A stretch of 53,235 nucleotides of DNA from a virus: IMG/VR virus record IMGVR_UViG_3300008448_013349, positions 1 to 53,235 of that record. One strand, given 5' to 3'. The first letter of the stretch is position 1; each line of letters starts with the position of its first letter. Positions 1-8,844 of this stretch are shown here, piece by piece. The notes under the pieces are model-generated. The model had not been told where the DNA came from. It did not search any database and worked only from the letters and a program-made list of their open reading frames with translations. Made by a program: the position numbers and the translations under genes.

Positions 1-352
1 TATTTAAAAGCTCACCATATTCTTTATCAAATTCAACATACTTCGGATTAATTACTTTACTAATTACGTTACCCTCATCATCTTTAACCTCATTAAACAT
101 CTTAACTAGAATACCACCTTTCTCGTCTTCCTCACCATGTTTTTTGATAAGATCATCTCTTAGTCCGTCTACTTTTCTTCTTTCTTTAGATAAAACTTCA
201 CTAAGTTCTGTTAACTCATATTTTAGAATAATAGTTAAATTTTGCTTCAAAAAACCTTCATAAATTCTTTCTCCAGTTTCTTGGTTTACGAACCCGTTAA
301 TTTCGCTCTCAAGTTGAAGCACATCACCTAATTTAAATTTACTTTTTTCCAT
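1..352 (-). CDS. Hypothetical protein, 3' end beyond window
   Basis: The ATG lies at 352 and the frame stays open for 117 codons to the left edge, so the C-terminus is missing. The product is highly charged and begins MEKSKFKLGDVLQLESEING. Residues 35-75 (around KYELTELSEVLSKERRK) look helical. The GD-LQLE-E start followed by a helical middle is reminiscent of small phage proteins of the DUF1617 kind, but that is only a resemblance. It follows the membrane-protein pair after a 53-nt AT-rich gap that contains no hairpin I can see. Its function is unknown. Confidence 0.65.
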   Translation of the reverse strand, partial: MEKSKFKLGDVLQLESEINGFVNQETGERIYEGFLKQNLTIILKYELTELSEVLSKERRKVDGLRDDLIKKHGEEDEKGGILVKMFNEVKDDEGNVISKVINPKYVEFDKEYGELLN

Positions 353-405
353 AATTTTAATTCTTGTTTTATAATATATATGTTATTTTTTAAAAAGTGA
401 ATAGT

Positions 406-1410
406 TTATAGGATGGTTAAAATTGCAAAAGTTATCATAAGAGATATCCAAACAATTAATGCTTTTAAGTAGGTCATAAATCCAGTATGGAAATACTTTT
501 GACCTATGGGTAAGCACTTATGGGAGGGTGATATCAGATAAGCGGAATACTCTAACGTGAAGAATAGTACAAAATATTCCATACCAAATACTGTTGTTAA
601 TAAGCTAACAATACTAGCATATTTTGCTGATGACCCAAGTAAGAAAGAAGCCATAAACCCAAGCATAGAAACAACCAAGATACTCTCTGGATTTTTATAT
701 TGTTTAATATAGTTTTCAATATCTGAATAATAACTATTGGCTACGTTTCCTATTATAATAACCGCAGCAACAATTAACACCAAGTCCCAATTTATATAGG
801 ATAATAACTTATCCCATAACTTAGAATAACTAATTAAATAAAAGGTGAATACCGTAAATGCTAGAAAGTAATAGTCGGTAAAACAACTAACCAATATCGT
901 CGATAAGAACGGTAAAACCACCAGATATATGTTTTTCCAATTAATCGGTTCATCTTTAACATCAATATCAATCTCATCGTCTTCCAGTGATAAAATATAA
1001 TATGTGATATAAAGACCTGTGATTAATAACAGTGGCCACACATATAACATAAACTTAGAGTATGTCAATCCTAGTACTGCCATAGGAATGATTACAGTCT
1101 TTTCTAATGGGGACCATAGGTAATAATGATGTGTTGCAAGGTAATCGATGATACCAAACTTCTTACGTTTCTTATTATCAACTGGTGCGATACTATTAAG
1201 CATTGATGCGGATAGTGCAACCCTACCAGGAATTGGTAGAACACCACCAAATAATGATACTAAGAAGACAACCATCTTCTTTGATTTAACTTTTTGTTCT
1301 AAAAGTCTAAAAACGTCCATAAGGTATCCTCTTTCTTTGAGGATACCTGTGATGAACATAATGAATATTAAATAGACAAGGAACTCTTGTCCTTTGATTA
1401 AAATCTCCAT
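406..1410 (-). CDS. DUF401-like integral membrane permease
   Basis: A 334-aa very hydrophobic protein with about nine or ten predicted membrane segments, for example residues 8-24, 46-62, 120-140, 160-178, 183-198, 210-225, 245-290 and 312-334. The segment GGVLPIPGRVALSA (55-68), followed by a second conserved polar patch LISPSHKCLP near residue 295, matches what I recall of DUF401 family transporters related to ArsB/gluconate-type permeases. The substrate is unknown. The ATG lies inside the last codons of the upstream outer-membrane gene (13-nt overlap), so the two are translationally coupled and probably act in the same envelope process. A permease is unusual in a phage late region. It could be a host-derived gene that alters uptake or excludes competing phages. 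Confidence 0.7.
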   Translation of the reverse strand: MEILIKGQEFLVYLIFIMFITGILKERGYLMDVFRLLEQKVKSKKMVVFLVSLFGGVLPIPGRVALSASMLNSIAPVDNKKRKKFGIIDYLATHHYYLWSPLEKTVIIPMAVLGLTYSKFMLYVWPLLLITGLYITYYILSLEDDEIDIDVKDEPINWKNIYLVVLPFLSTILVSCFTDYYFLAFTVFTFYLISYSKLWDKLLSYINWDLVLIVAAVIIIGNVANSYYSDIENYIKQYKNPESILVVSMLGFMASFLLGSSAKYASIVSLLTTVFGMEYFVLFFTLEYSAYLISPSHKCLPIGQKYFHTGFMTYLKALIVWISLMITFAILTIL

Positions 1411-2282
1411 CCGAATATAATTAAGGTTCTTGATTGTTTAGCGTCTTGATTTAAGCCTGGCATGTGCTCAATGTTTAGATAACCTTTGTTACTAAAACGA
1501 TATTGAACTAGTGGACCTAGATACCATTCTTGTGACCCCCCATCAAAATCATTATATCTAAACATGTGTGAGACACCAACGGATAAATCATTGTTAATGA
1601 TGTTAGCATAAGATGCGGTATATGCATACTCAGGTTCTCTTTGCTCTTTAGTACTTGCAAGATTACCTTCATAGATTGCATTAAAGCCCCATATGCCTCT
1701 TTCGCCAATTCTATCACCTAATAATAACTTAGGTTCAATACCCCAGCGACCATCTAACATTTTCATTTCGTAGTAAAGTGTTGGGTTACCCCAGATTTTA
1801 CCCCAATCTGCTAATGCATATCTAAGTTCCCAAGAGAAACCTCTCCATTTAAAAGTTTTGGCGCCATCCAAGCCATCATAAACTGTGTGAGAGTATAAAT
1901 CTAATTGAAGTCTTTTACCCAAACCAAATGTAAATTCATCTCTCATTCTGATTTGTGCTGGTCCGTTTCTTCTTTGTCTAATATCAAACCACTTCTCATA
2001 CATCGCAGTACCAGGAGGATTCATTACATAGACTCTTGTGGATGGAAACATTCTGATGGTAGTCCAAAGTGGTTGGCCATATGGCCCTACTTTGGTCATC
2101 AATGGAACTTTTTTAGCTGTTACAATAATCTCTTGTAACTCGTTTTTAGTTGTGTCCTGAGACTTTTTCAGGGCTTGCTCAGATCCCTGTTTGATCGCGC
2201 TGTTACTATATTGACCGAATGACAATGTAGCAACAAACAATAATGCTAACATTAGCGATAGCATTTTCATTGTTTTCTTCAT
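1398..2282 (-). CDS. Outer-membrane beta-barrel protein with signal peptide
   Basis: Starting from the ATG at 2282 gives 294 aa with a textbook signal peptide: KK at residues 2-3, a hydrophobic core at 8-20 and a cleavage site at SFG|Q (residues 21-24). That form is common in Bacteroidota. The mature N-terminus has ELQEIIVTAKK, resembling a TonB-box or plug-type segment. Alternating aromatic/polar strands follow (for example LQLDLYSHTVYD and LGPLVQYRF), and the chain ends ...FGWRF*, a terminal Phe as in outer-membrane barrels. A longer frame open to 2330 starts with TTG upstream of the proposed promoter, so the ATG is preferred. The downstream permease gene overlaps its 3' end. The ligand is unknown. 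Confidence 0.78.
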   Translation of the reverse strand: MKKTMKMLSLMLALLFVATLSFGQYSNSAIKQGSEQALKKSQDTTKNELQEIIVTAKKVPLMTKVGPYGQPLWTTIRMFPSTRVYVMNPPGTAMYEKWFDIRQRRNGPAQIRMRDEFTFGLGKRLQLDLYSHTVYDGLDGAKTFKWRGFSWELRYALADWGKIWGNPTLYYEMKMLDGRWGIEPKLLLGDRIGERGIWGFNAIYEGNLASTKEQREPEYAYTASYANIINNDLSVGVSHMFRYNDFDGGSQEWYLGPLVQYRFSNKGYLNIEHMPGLNQDAKQSRTLIIFGWRF

Positions 2283-2317
2283 CTGTTTTTTTGTTTTTAA
2301 AGAAAGTTTATTACTAT

Positions 2318-2325
2318 CAAATATA
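2318..2325 (-). promoter_or_regulatory. Putative Bacteroidota-type -7 promoter box
   Basis: The minus strand reads TATATTTG here, matching the Bacteroidota -7 consensus TAnnTTTG. It lies 36 nt ahead of the ATG of the outer-membrane gene. I found no clear TTTG at the expected -33 spacing, only a T-rich run. This is a half-match and would also occur by chance in AT-rich DNA. Confidence 0.35.
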
Positions 2326-2349
2326 AACAAAAAAAACGAAAAAAAGAAC

Positions 2350-3015
2350 CTATTTGCCTATTAAAAATACACCTAATCCGTTCCAAAAATCGTCCGGATC
2401 TTCACCTGATGTGAATATTTGTTTAGAATGAAAAAGATTTAATTTGTTTTTATCTAAGAATTGTTCAAAGGCTCCACTATCCCAGTTCCAATCATCCATA
2501 ATTAAAATAGTTTGATCAGAAATAATTGGTAGCATGTTTGTTAATGCTGTATATTGATCGTGAAATTTTGTTTCCCCATCATAAAATATAATATCAACAT
2601 TTGGTAAGGAGCTAAAGTCAAATGTTTGATAATCAGTTTTATATACTGATATCTTATCTACATCACCGAATTTTTTAACATTATTTAAAAATTCTTCTTG
2701 TGGGATAATGTCAATATTGTGTTTATAATAGTTGCCAATTTTTTGACTAACACCTCTCGGGGTTAAATTTGGGGACATGAAATTATCAATCGCGATGGAA
2801 TAAATGTTGTTACCATATATTGCGGAACAAAATGTGGCACCACGAAAGACACCAACTTCAAGATATGTTGCACCTTCGATATCACAAATATTATTTAAAA
2901 AAGATTTGACTTTGTTACTTGTGATTCCATGTATATCTAAAATATCCTGTGTTAGTTTAGATACTTCAAGTCTACCCCACTCAATAGATTCATCAATATG
3001 TTTAATTAAGTCCAT
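2350..3015 (-). CDS. Class I SAM-dependent methyltransferase-like protein
   Basis: A 221-aa protein with the SAM-binding motif I as YLEVGVFRGATF (about residues 59-70), an acidic residue after the second strand (SIAIDNF), and a later DIIFYDGETKFHDQY segment followed by ILIMDDW. This order is typical of the Methyltransf_24 / class-I Rossmann family. The substrate is unknown; members of this family often methylate sugars or small metabolites. I chose the ATG at 3015. A GTG at 3048 would add 11 residues but lie deep in the upstream gene. The 14-nt overlap with the U32-like gene suggests that the two work together with the radical SAM gene before them. Confidence 0.72.
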   Translation of the reverse strand: MDLIKHIDESIEWGRLEVSKLTQDILDIHGITSNKVKSFLNNICDIEGATYLEVGVFRGATFCSAIYGNNIYSIAIDNFMSPNLTPRGVSQKIGNYYKHNIDIIPQEEFLNNVKKFGDVDKISVYKTDYQTFDFSSLPNVDIIFYDGETKFHDQYTALTNMLPIISDQTILIMDDWNWDSGAFEQFLDKNKLNLFHSKQIFTSGEDPDDFWNGLGVFLIGK

Positions 3016-4039
3016 ATGCTTTTTTCTTATGATCAGCAACAATGTCACAGTAATTACAATCCCAACATTGGAACTTACATTTCTTAATTTTATTTCTCCA
3101 ACCTTTTAATTCTTCATGTGGTATACCATCCAAATATATTTCTGATGTCTTAGATAATATTTCTTTACCTTGAACATATGAGTCAACAATTTCAATAGTT
3201 TCATCTAATCTATTAAAACTGTCTCTTCCATGCATTTTAAAGACATCAATATATTCCAGGAATTCATCAAACTCTTCTTTGAATGGTGGAATTGTTCCGG
3301 TTTTGAAAAAGAATGCGTTGATATCTTTTTCCCACTTGTGTTCACAGGTTACCTTAGATATCTCATGATGAAAATATGGTAACTCGTTGTTTGTTCTTAG
3401 GTTGTTATAAGAATAATGTTCATCCATTACTGGGCATCTACCTAAGCAGCCTTCATTAACAAGTAATGATAGTTTTACGTATCTACCTTTTTCTTCGTAG
3501 TATTTTAATTGTGCTCGCTTAATGTTTTTTAATTCCTCAACGTCTCTCATTAGAATTCGATCAAGATTAATGTAATCAAACCCTTGATCAGCATTGTACC
3601 AAAAATCTTGGCCGGTTGCAACCTTTCTTAAGATAGTGTTTTTAATTTCCATTTCTGGAAAGTGTTTCTTTAACCCCATTGCAACCCAATGTCCATGCGG
3701 AATGGTCATGCATCTTAATCCCTTTTCATATAAAGGTTTAAGGTTATCAACAAATAATTTGTAGTTATCAAACCTAGGAGAAACATTGGTATTATTAAAT
3801 GTTGCGCTCACAGTAATCCCCAAAGCTTTCTGTACAATCATTGCATTATCAAAAACAACATCTCTAAATTCGTCAGAGAACGTTGATCCCATTGCGTCTT
3901 GTGTAAATGGGGGTATTCTACAAGTAAAATAAACATCATAAATCCATTCTTTATTTCTTTCTAAGAATGGATAAAATTTGTTCACAAATACTTCTTCTGA
4001 AAGCATTGGATTAAAAGGGATTGAAAATATTTTTTTCAT
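3002..4039 (-). CDS. U32-peptidase-like TIM-barrel Fe-S protein
   Basis: A 345-aa protein starting at an ATG that shares its A with the stop of the preceding radical SAM gene (TAATG). A longer frame to 4081 would only add non-conserved residues. The hallmark is LLVNEGCLGRCPVMDEHY with Cys198 and Cys202, like the N-x-x-C-x-x-x-C-P motif of U32 family proteins (UbiU/UbiV, RlhA, TrhP). More cysteines follow near 244 and a C-terminal cluster KKCKFQCWDCNYC, enough to hold an Fe-S cluster. U32 members catalyse hydroxylation or related reactions on RNA or quinones; here the target is unknown. It sits between a radical SAM enzyme and a methyltransferase in one tight operon. Confidence 0.6.
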   Translation of the reverse strand: MKKIFSIPFNPMLSEEVFVNKFYPFLERNKEWIYDVYFTCRIPPFTQDAMGSTFSDEFRDVVFDNAMIVQKALGITVSATFNNTNVSPRFDNYKLFVDNLKPLYEKGLRCMTIPHGHWVAMGLKKHFPEMEIKNTILRKVATGQDFWYNADQGFDYINLDRILMRDVEELKNIKRAQLKYYEEKGRYVKLSLLVNEGCLGRCPVMDEHYSYNNLRTNNELPYFHHEISKVTCEHKWEKDINAFFFKTGTIPPFKEEFDEFLEYIDVFKMHGRDSFNRLDETIEIVDSYVQGKEILSKTSEIYLDGIPHEELKGWRNKIKKCKFQCWDCNYCDIVADHKKKAYGLN

Positions 4040-5040
4040 TACTTTGATCCTTCTAAACATCCACCACAAATTCCGTTGCATTCGGTCTTATAAAAGACAC
4101 AATCTAAACAGCCTTGCGGTATTGTATAATTTTTATGATTTATGGTATAAAGCTCGTCGAACTTATCCCTTAGGTCTAATATACCGTTTTTTCCTGAGAT
4201 TTCCAAAACATTATCGATCTTTACTTTATCTTGTAAAGGGTAACAATGAATTGAGCTACCGTCGGGAAACACATCTAACGGCATAAAGCCACAGATGGTA
4301 TCATATTCTGGTATTTTAAATGTGGCAAAATTTAAAGAATTTTCTAATACAGCTTTCTTGGTTTTACCTTCCCATAAACATGGAGGTACTTGACAATCAG
4401 AAGTAATCTTAATACCGTTATATAACCCGAATTTAAGGATTTTGGTAATCTCGGCACCCATTTCTTTATTGTTAATCAAATACGTGCCAGTAAGATCTAA
4501 ACCAACTCTAATTGCATTTACTTTACCATCCAATTCATGATATAACCATTTTATATAATCATAAAAGTTTCTATCTTTCCAATCTTTTGACATGGTTATA
4601 GCTAAGTAAAGTCTAGGGTTGGTATCAAACCCCCAGGTATTAGCATAGGCTTTATAAATTTCTAGATAGTTCTTTTTAAAAATAACCATCCTGTTTTTTT
4701 CGTTTAATTCTGCAGCATTTGGGAATACCCATCTAATGTTTTTTATATTATCGATTAAATAATCTCTAGTTGTTTTACCAAATAAAAAATTACTAACAAG
4801 ATTTATCTTCATATTTTTACTGAAGATATAATCAAGTATATCAATAAAATTTGGATGTTGTGTTGGTTCACCACCTAGAATGGTAATTTCTTCTTGTGGT
4901 GTGTTTAAACGATAATGGTTGATAATTTTATCAACCATTTCTATTGTCATGTTACCTAAAGTATGTTTTAATCTTGCGTCTTCTTTAGTAAAGCAAAATG
5001 AACACCCTTTAGCGCACGTCCCATTAATTGCTAAATTCAT
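4039..5040 (-). CDS. Radical SAM protein with C-terminal Cys cluster
   Basis: A 333-aa protein with the radical SAM 4Fe-4S motif C9-x3-C13-x2-C16 (GTCAKGCSFC) right at the N-terminus and the GGEP SAM-contact motif in ITILGGEPTQHP. The C-terminal third carries CGFMPLDVFPDGSSIHC and then CLDC...CNGICGGC, a SPASM-like auxiliary-cluster region. Such proteins modify peptides or act in anaerobic maturation; the substrate cannot be read from sequence. Both ends overlap neighbours by 1 nt (TAATG). It follows two tail-associated genes, so peptide or tail-protein modification is possible but unproven. Confidence 0.85.
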   Translation of the reverse strand: MNLAINGTCAKGCSFCFTKEDARLKHTLGNMTIEMVDKIINHYRLNTPQEEITILGGEPTQHPNFIDILDYIFSKNMKINLVSNFLFGKTTRDYLIDNIKNIRWVFPNAAELNEKNRMVIFKKNYLEIYKAYANTWGFDTNPRLYLAITMSKDWKDRNFYDYIKWLYHELDGKVNAIRVGLDLTGTYLINNKEMGAEITKILKFGLYNGIKITSDCQVPPCLWEGKTKKAVLENSLNFATFKIPEYDTICGFMPLDVFPDGSSIHCYPLQDKVKIDNVLEISGKNGILDLRDKFDELYTINHKNYTIPQGCLDCVFYKTECNGICGGCLEGSK

Positions 5041-5780
5041 TAAAAGTCCATTTTCAGGGTTAAAGGTGTGAATGGCACATTTTCATCTTCTTTTTGTTGC
5101 TTACTCATAGCCACCCCAAATTTCTCATGTTTCAATCTATGGCAATCAGCAATAGTTTGACAAGCTTTAATTCTTTCTTCTAATAATTGTTGTTCTAATA
5201 ACAAGTTTGCTAATTTAGTATTATATGATGTTACGTTGTTAATAATTTTCTGAACAAAAGTTGCTTTGTCGATTCCTCTACCTGTAGATAACACATCTAT
5301 GATCGGTGTTTGATAATCACTATCTGCAGTCCAACCAAAAGCTTCTCTCTTTTGTTCTTCCCAAGTGTCTTTTTCTAATGTGGAAGCGTCAACCATTAGC
5401 TCTTTATATCTTTCAGAAAATCTATCCGCAACAACTTTTTTCATTACTGCTTTGTTGAAAGCAACACCAGCTGCTTTATCTTCATCGGTTAAAAAGTGTT
5501 TTACTTTTTCTTCATCTGTTTCTCCTGATTCAGCTAACTGAGGGATCTCATCCATGATGTGTGAATTTGTTCTAACACTGATATAATCTTTATAGATGTC
5601 AGCAAATACAAACCCTCTAGCAACTTCTGGTGGTATAATAATAGCCCCCATACGGTTGAGCTCTACTCTCATGTCATTATATTCGTCAGCAATTCTTCCA
5701 TAATTGTAGTTTAAGTACATACCCACAACATGAATGTAGCCCGGAACATTACCTTGTAATTTAAAAATAATATGCGTCAT
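5040..5780 (-). CDS. Putative tail-fibre assembly/tail-associated protein
   Basis: A 246-aa protein. The N-terminal half (1-110) is globular with no motif I recognise. The C-terminal half has DTWEEQKREAFGW, then TPIIDVLSTGRGIDKATFVQKI and a helical stretch NTKLANLLLEQQLLEERIKA. This layout (R..y...W..Q..EA..., TP.id.la..R, long helix) recalls small phage tail-assembly chaperone or DUF4376-type domains, so I place it near fibre assembly by family resemblance only. It lies just downstream of the adhesins and a coiled-coil protein, with 1-nt overlaps on both sides. A scaffold protein or minor structural protein is equally possible. Confidence 0.5.
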   Translation of the reverse strand: MTHIIFKLQGNVPGYIHVVGMYLNYNYGRIADEYNDMRVELNRMGAIIIPPEVARGFVFADIYKDYISVRTNSHIMDEIPQLAESGETDEEKVKHFLTDEDKAAGVAFNKAVMKKVVADRFSERYKELMVDASTLEKDTWEEQKREAFGWTADSDYQTPIIDVLSTGRGIDKATFVQKIINNVTSYNTKLANLLLEQQLLEERIKACQTIADCHRLKHEKFGVAMSKQQKEDENVPFTPLTLKMDF

Positions 5781-6541
5781 TATAATAATTTTTCTGTTTG
5801 AATATTATTTGGTTTATCTAACTTCAATTGATTTTTTAATGATTCTTCAATTGAAAAGTGATTTGTTGTTGCTTGTGTCATTAATTGATTAATGTTTCTG
5901 TCAATTGAAATAGTATATGATGAAGCTAAAGATAATACTTGTTTTTGTTGTTCAGGATCCATCATTAAAATTGAATCTAGGTTACCCGTTCCAATTCTTC
6001 CATAAGATATCATATCGAGCATCGCTTGCTTAGCCATACGAACAGTCCAATATTCATGCTCATATTTTTCCTCTAATTCATGGTTACCAAATACATCAAT
6101 TAATTTTGTGCCGTCTGGTAAGATTGAGTCCTCGCTTTCTAAAAATTCTTTAATTAAATCAATGAACCCTTGTCTTTCTCTATAAGCGTCTCTTAAATTT
6201 CTTTTGAATTTTCTTAAATCAATTTGTTTATCAGCAATTGTTAAATCGATCATTTCTTTTCTTTTTGGGTCGGCTATAAATTCCTTACTTTCTTCATCCA
6301 TTTGGATTTCTAATTCCGCTTTTCTAACTGTATACTCTAAATGCTCTACAGCATCCTCTCTACCTCTTAATTCCAATAGCCATTGTTTTAATTTTGCGTA
6401 TGGGGTTATTTGTGCTCCACCAACGAAATTATATGCTTTATACTTTGGTAATGCGAAAGACATATTTTCTGAGATTTTCATCAATTTCTCATCGAATGGA
6501 TTATTTAAATTTTTTGCTCTGTCATATTTGTAACCTTCCAT
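5780..6541 (-). CDS. Conserved phage protein, coiled-coil, tail-adjacent
   Basis: A 253-aa soluble protein. The start chosen is the ATG at 6541 (MEGYKYDRAKN). A longer frame begins with TTG at 6610 and would intrude into the last adhesin gene. Residues about 60-150 are very rich in K/E/D/R and alternate hydrophobics, suggesting a long helical hairpin. The C-terminal part holds EYWTVRMAKQAMLDMISYGR, which looks like a conserved helical core, followed by MMDPEQQKQVLSLA. I recognise no enzymatic motif. Placement directly after three adhesins and before a tail-assembly-like gene suggests a structural or chaperone role. That is an inference from position. Confidence 0.55.
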   Translation of the reverse strand: MEGYKYDRAKNLNNPFDEKLMKISENMSFALPKYKAYNFVGGAQITPYAKLKQWLLELRGREDAVEHLEYTVRKAELEIQMDEESKEFIADPKRKEMIDLTIADKQIDLRKFKRNLRDAYRERQGFIDLIKEFLESEDSILPDGTKLIDVFGNHELEEKYEHEYWTVRMAKQAMLDMISYGRIGTGNLDSILMMDPEQQKQVLSLASSYTISIDRNINQLMTQATTNHFSIEESLKNQLKLDKPNNIQTEKLL

Positions 6542-6591
6542 AAATAAAATTGTTTTTGTTGTAATATAAGTAAAAATTTTCAAATTGTCAA

Positions 6592-7707
6592 CTATTGCCT
6601 CCAGCCGCAATGTCCTGATGATGTCCCCGAATTTACCGCTGGGTTTAATCCGGTTACACTAGAACTTCCACTATCTGTTGCATAAGTAAATTTCCAGCTA
6701 ACATTATTTTGTCCACCACCGTCATAACAGCCTAACATATATTGCCAATCTTGTCCCATAGTAAAATTCTCTTCCCCGCAGTTAGTGTGAGGTTTTGCCA
6801 CATTACCAATATTGGTATCGCTAGCATTGCTCCATCTTCTTAGATTATACCCACCATTATAACTTCCTTCATTACCTGCATATCCTTTACCATGTTTAGA
6901 GCTAATACCTTTTTGCTGAGCATGTGCACTCCAATGAGTTGATGATGATGGTGTCTCGTTTGAAAAATTAAATTTAATACCGGCACTAGATGTCCAAGCG
7001 TATCCAAAACTTTCATCAAAAAATGCTCCACCTCCATCATTTCCACTGATAGATGTTACAGCAAAACCACTTACATAACTTTCGTTCGATAAATTAAATT
7101 TTTCTATTGTTGTTGATCCTCCGGAAATTAAATAAGCCGCTTCAGTTTCTTTTTGCATAGTCGCAACGTCGCTTCGTGCAATACTAGTATTAAACTTTGA
7201 TTGATGTGCGTAATTGGTATCAGTAATCATATTGATCGCTGAAGTTCTTGTTCCGTGAATACTATCCGGACCTTTCCATGCACCATCATCGTTCACGGAC
7301 CAAACAAAGAAAATAGATTTGTTACAAGCGCCAGATGTATATGATGCTGGGTAATCTAGCAACTCGCCAATATGTGTTGTTTGATCGGTAAGGTTGGTAA
7401 CTTTGTGAACATTCTTCCATGGTGACGCATCTTTATAACCACCAGCCAAATAAGAATAGTTAATAATTTGTCTATATCTAAATGCTGTGGGTTGTGTTTC
7501 TTGTGCCGCAATTCTTTCCCAGCCATTATCGATATTTGAAACGCCAGTATATAACATCAAGTAGTTACTACCACTGGTTGTTGTTTCAAGAAATAATGAA
7601 CCTGAGCTTGGATTAGAGGGTCTGCTTGCTCTTGGCCCTCTTGGTGGTCTGTTAACAACTCTATCAGACCTTAAACTACCACTAACTTCTAAATTCTCGT
7701 ATATCAT
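6592..7707 (-). CDS. Virion adhesin / receptor-binding-like protein, paralogue 3
   Basis: A 371-aa protein, third of three tandem paralogues. The N-terminus MIYENLEVSGSL, then a GP.ASRPS linker and LMLYTGVSNIDNGWERI, matches its siblings and resembles the short attachment modules of phage fibres. The next conserved block is YLAGGYK-SPWKNVH, then LDYPASYTSGAC. The middle (about 150-260) differs most between copies. The C-terminus is again nearly fixed: KGYAGNEGSYNGGYNLRRW, NCGEENFTMGQ, and SGHCGWRQ at the end. Conserved cysteines (SGAC, NCGEE, GHCGW) suggest disulfides or metal sites. Likely a surface-binding tip protein; the ligand is unknown. Confidence 0.65.
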   Translation of the reverse strand: MIYENLEVSGSLRSDRVVNRPPRGPRASRPSNPSSGSLFLETTTSGSNYLMLYTGVSNIDNGWERIAAQETQPTAFRYRQIINYSYLAGGYKDASPWKNVHKVTNLTDQTTHIGELLDYPASYTSGACNKSIFFVWSVNDDGAWKGPDSIHGTRTSAINMITDTNYAHQSKFNTSIARSDVATMQKETEAAYLISGGSTTIEKFNLSNESYVSGFAVTSISGNDGGGAFFDESFGYAWTSSAGIKFNFSNETPSSSTHWSAHAQQKGISSKHGKGYAGNEGSYNGGYNLRRWSNASDTNIGNVAKPHTNCGEENFTMGQDWQYMLGCYDGGGQNNVSWKFTYATDSGSSSVTGLNPAVNSGTSSGHCGWRQ

Positions 7708-7719
7708 TTTTATATCTTT

Positions 7720-8826
7720 TTATGCTCTCCAGCCACAATGACCGGAAGATGTACCGCCATTAACACCAGGTGCCAATCCGCTTACGCTTGTTGTTCCAGT
7801 ATCTGTTGCATAAGTAAATTTCCAGCTTGTATTATTTTGTGCTCCGTCATAGTTTCCAAGCATATATTGGTGGTCTTGCCCCATGGTAAAGTTTTCTTCA
7901 CCACAATTTGGGTGTGGTTTAGCAACGTTACCTAGATTTGTGTCGCTAGCGTTGCTCCATCTTCTTAGATTGTATCCGCCCGAATAACTACCTTCGTTAC
8001 CAGCGTAACCTTTACCTACTTTAGAACTAATGCCTTTTTGTTGTGAGTGTGCCCCCCACATACCGGTTGAAGTAAATGTTTCTGAAGCAAAGCTGAATTT
8101 AATTCCTGCACTAGATGTCCATCCATATCCAAAGTTTTCATCAGAAAAAGCGGATCCACCATCACCACCATCTATTGTTGTTAAGTTATAACCGGTCATT
8201 ATTGATTCGTTGCTTAAATCAAATTTTTCAACATAAGAACTACCACCAGTAAACATGTATGCAAATTCAGTTTCTTTATGCATTGTACCCAAATCACTTC
8301 TTGCTGTTGTTATATTAAATTTTGTTTGGTGTGCATAGTTTGTATCATTTGCCATATTAATTGCTGATGTTCTCACACCATTAACATCTGATGGTCCTTT
8401 AAATGCATTATCGGTATTCACTGACCATACAAAGAAAATGTACTTACTACAAGCACCTGATGTATATGATGCCGGATAATCTAATAGTTCACCAATATGT
8501 GATGTTTGGTCTGTTGAATTAATTGTTTTATGTACGTTCTTCCATGGTGAAGAGTTTTTATACCCTCCGGCCAAATATGAAACAGCAATTATTTGTCTAA
8601 ATTTAAAGCCAACATTTGAATTGACTTGTGAGGATACTCTTACCCATCCACTATCACCATTATCTAACCCAGTATAAACCATGAGAAAACTACCACTAGC
8701 CGCTTGTTCCAAATACAAAGAACCAGTAACAGGACTGCTTGGTCTATTTGCCCTACTTCCTGCTGGTGGTTTTGCAATCCCCTGTGCTCTAAGTGATCCA
8801 CTAATCTCTATGTTATCGTGACGCAT
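7720..8826 (-). CDS. Virion adhesin / receptor-binding-like protein, paralogue 2
   Basis: A 368-aa middle copy of the tandem adhesin family. It shares SGSL near the N-terminus, LMVYTGLDNGDSGWVRV, YLAGGYKNSSPWKNVH, LDYPASYTSGAC, KGYAGNEGSYSGGYNLRRW, NCGEENFTMGQDHQ and a terminal GHCGWRA. The stretch between about residues 180 and 260 carries most of the differences, as expected for a host-range determinant with conserved scaffold ends. The ATG at 8826 follows an 18-nt AT-only gap after the upstream stop. No enzyme motif is seen. It is presumably displayed on the tail or fibre tip. Confidence 0.65.
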   Translation of the reverse strand: MRHDNIEISGSLRAQGIAKPPAGSRANRPSSPVTGSLYLEQAASGSFLMVYTGLDNGDSGWVRVSSQVNSNVGFKFRQIIAVSYLAGGYKNSSPWKNVHKTINSTDQTSHIGELLDYPASYTSGACSKYIFFVWSVNTDNAFKGPSDVNGVRTSAINMANDTNYAHQTKFNITTARSDLGTMHKETEFAYMFTGGSSYVEKFDLSNESIMTGYNLTTIDGGDGGSAFSDENFGYGWTSSAGIKFSFASETFTSTGMWGAHSQQKGISSKVGKGYAGNEGSYSGGYNLRRWSNASDTNLGNVAKPHPNCGEENFTMGQDHQYMLGNYDGAQNNTSWKFTYATDTGTTSVSGLAPGVNGGTSSGHCGWRA

Positions 8827-8844
8827 ATTTTATAAATACATTTT

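Noticed and set aside
1148-1375. Plus-strand open frames opposite the permease and throughout the fibre gene
   Set aside because: They lie fully antisense to well-supported minus-strand genes and have repetitive hydrophobic or low-complexity products. No plus-strand gene is needed anywhere in the window.
2282-2330. Upstream TTG start for the outer-membrane protein
   Set aside because: It would put 16 charged residues ahead of a perfect signal peptide and lie upstream of the promoter-like box.
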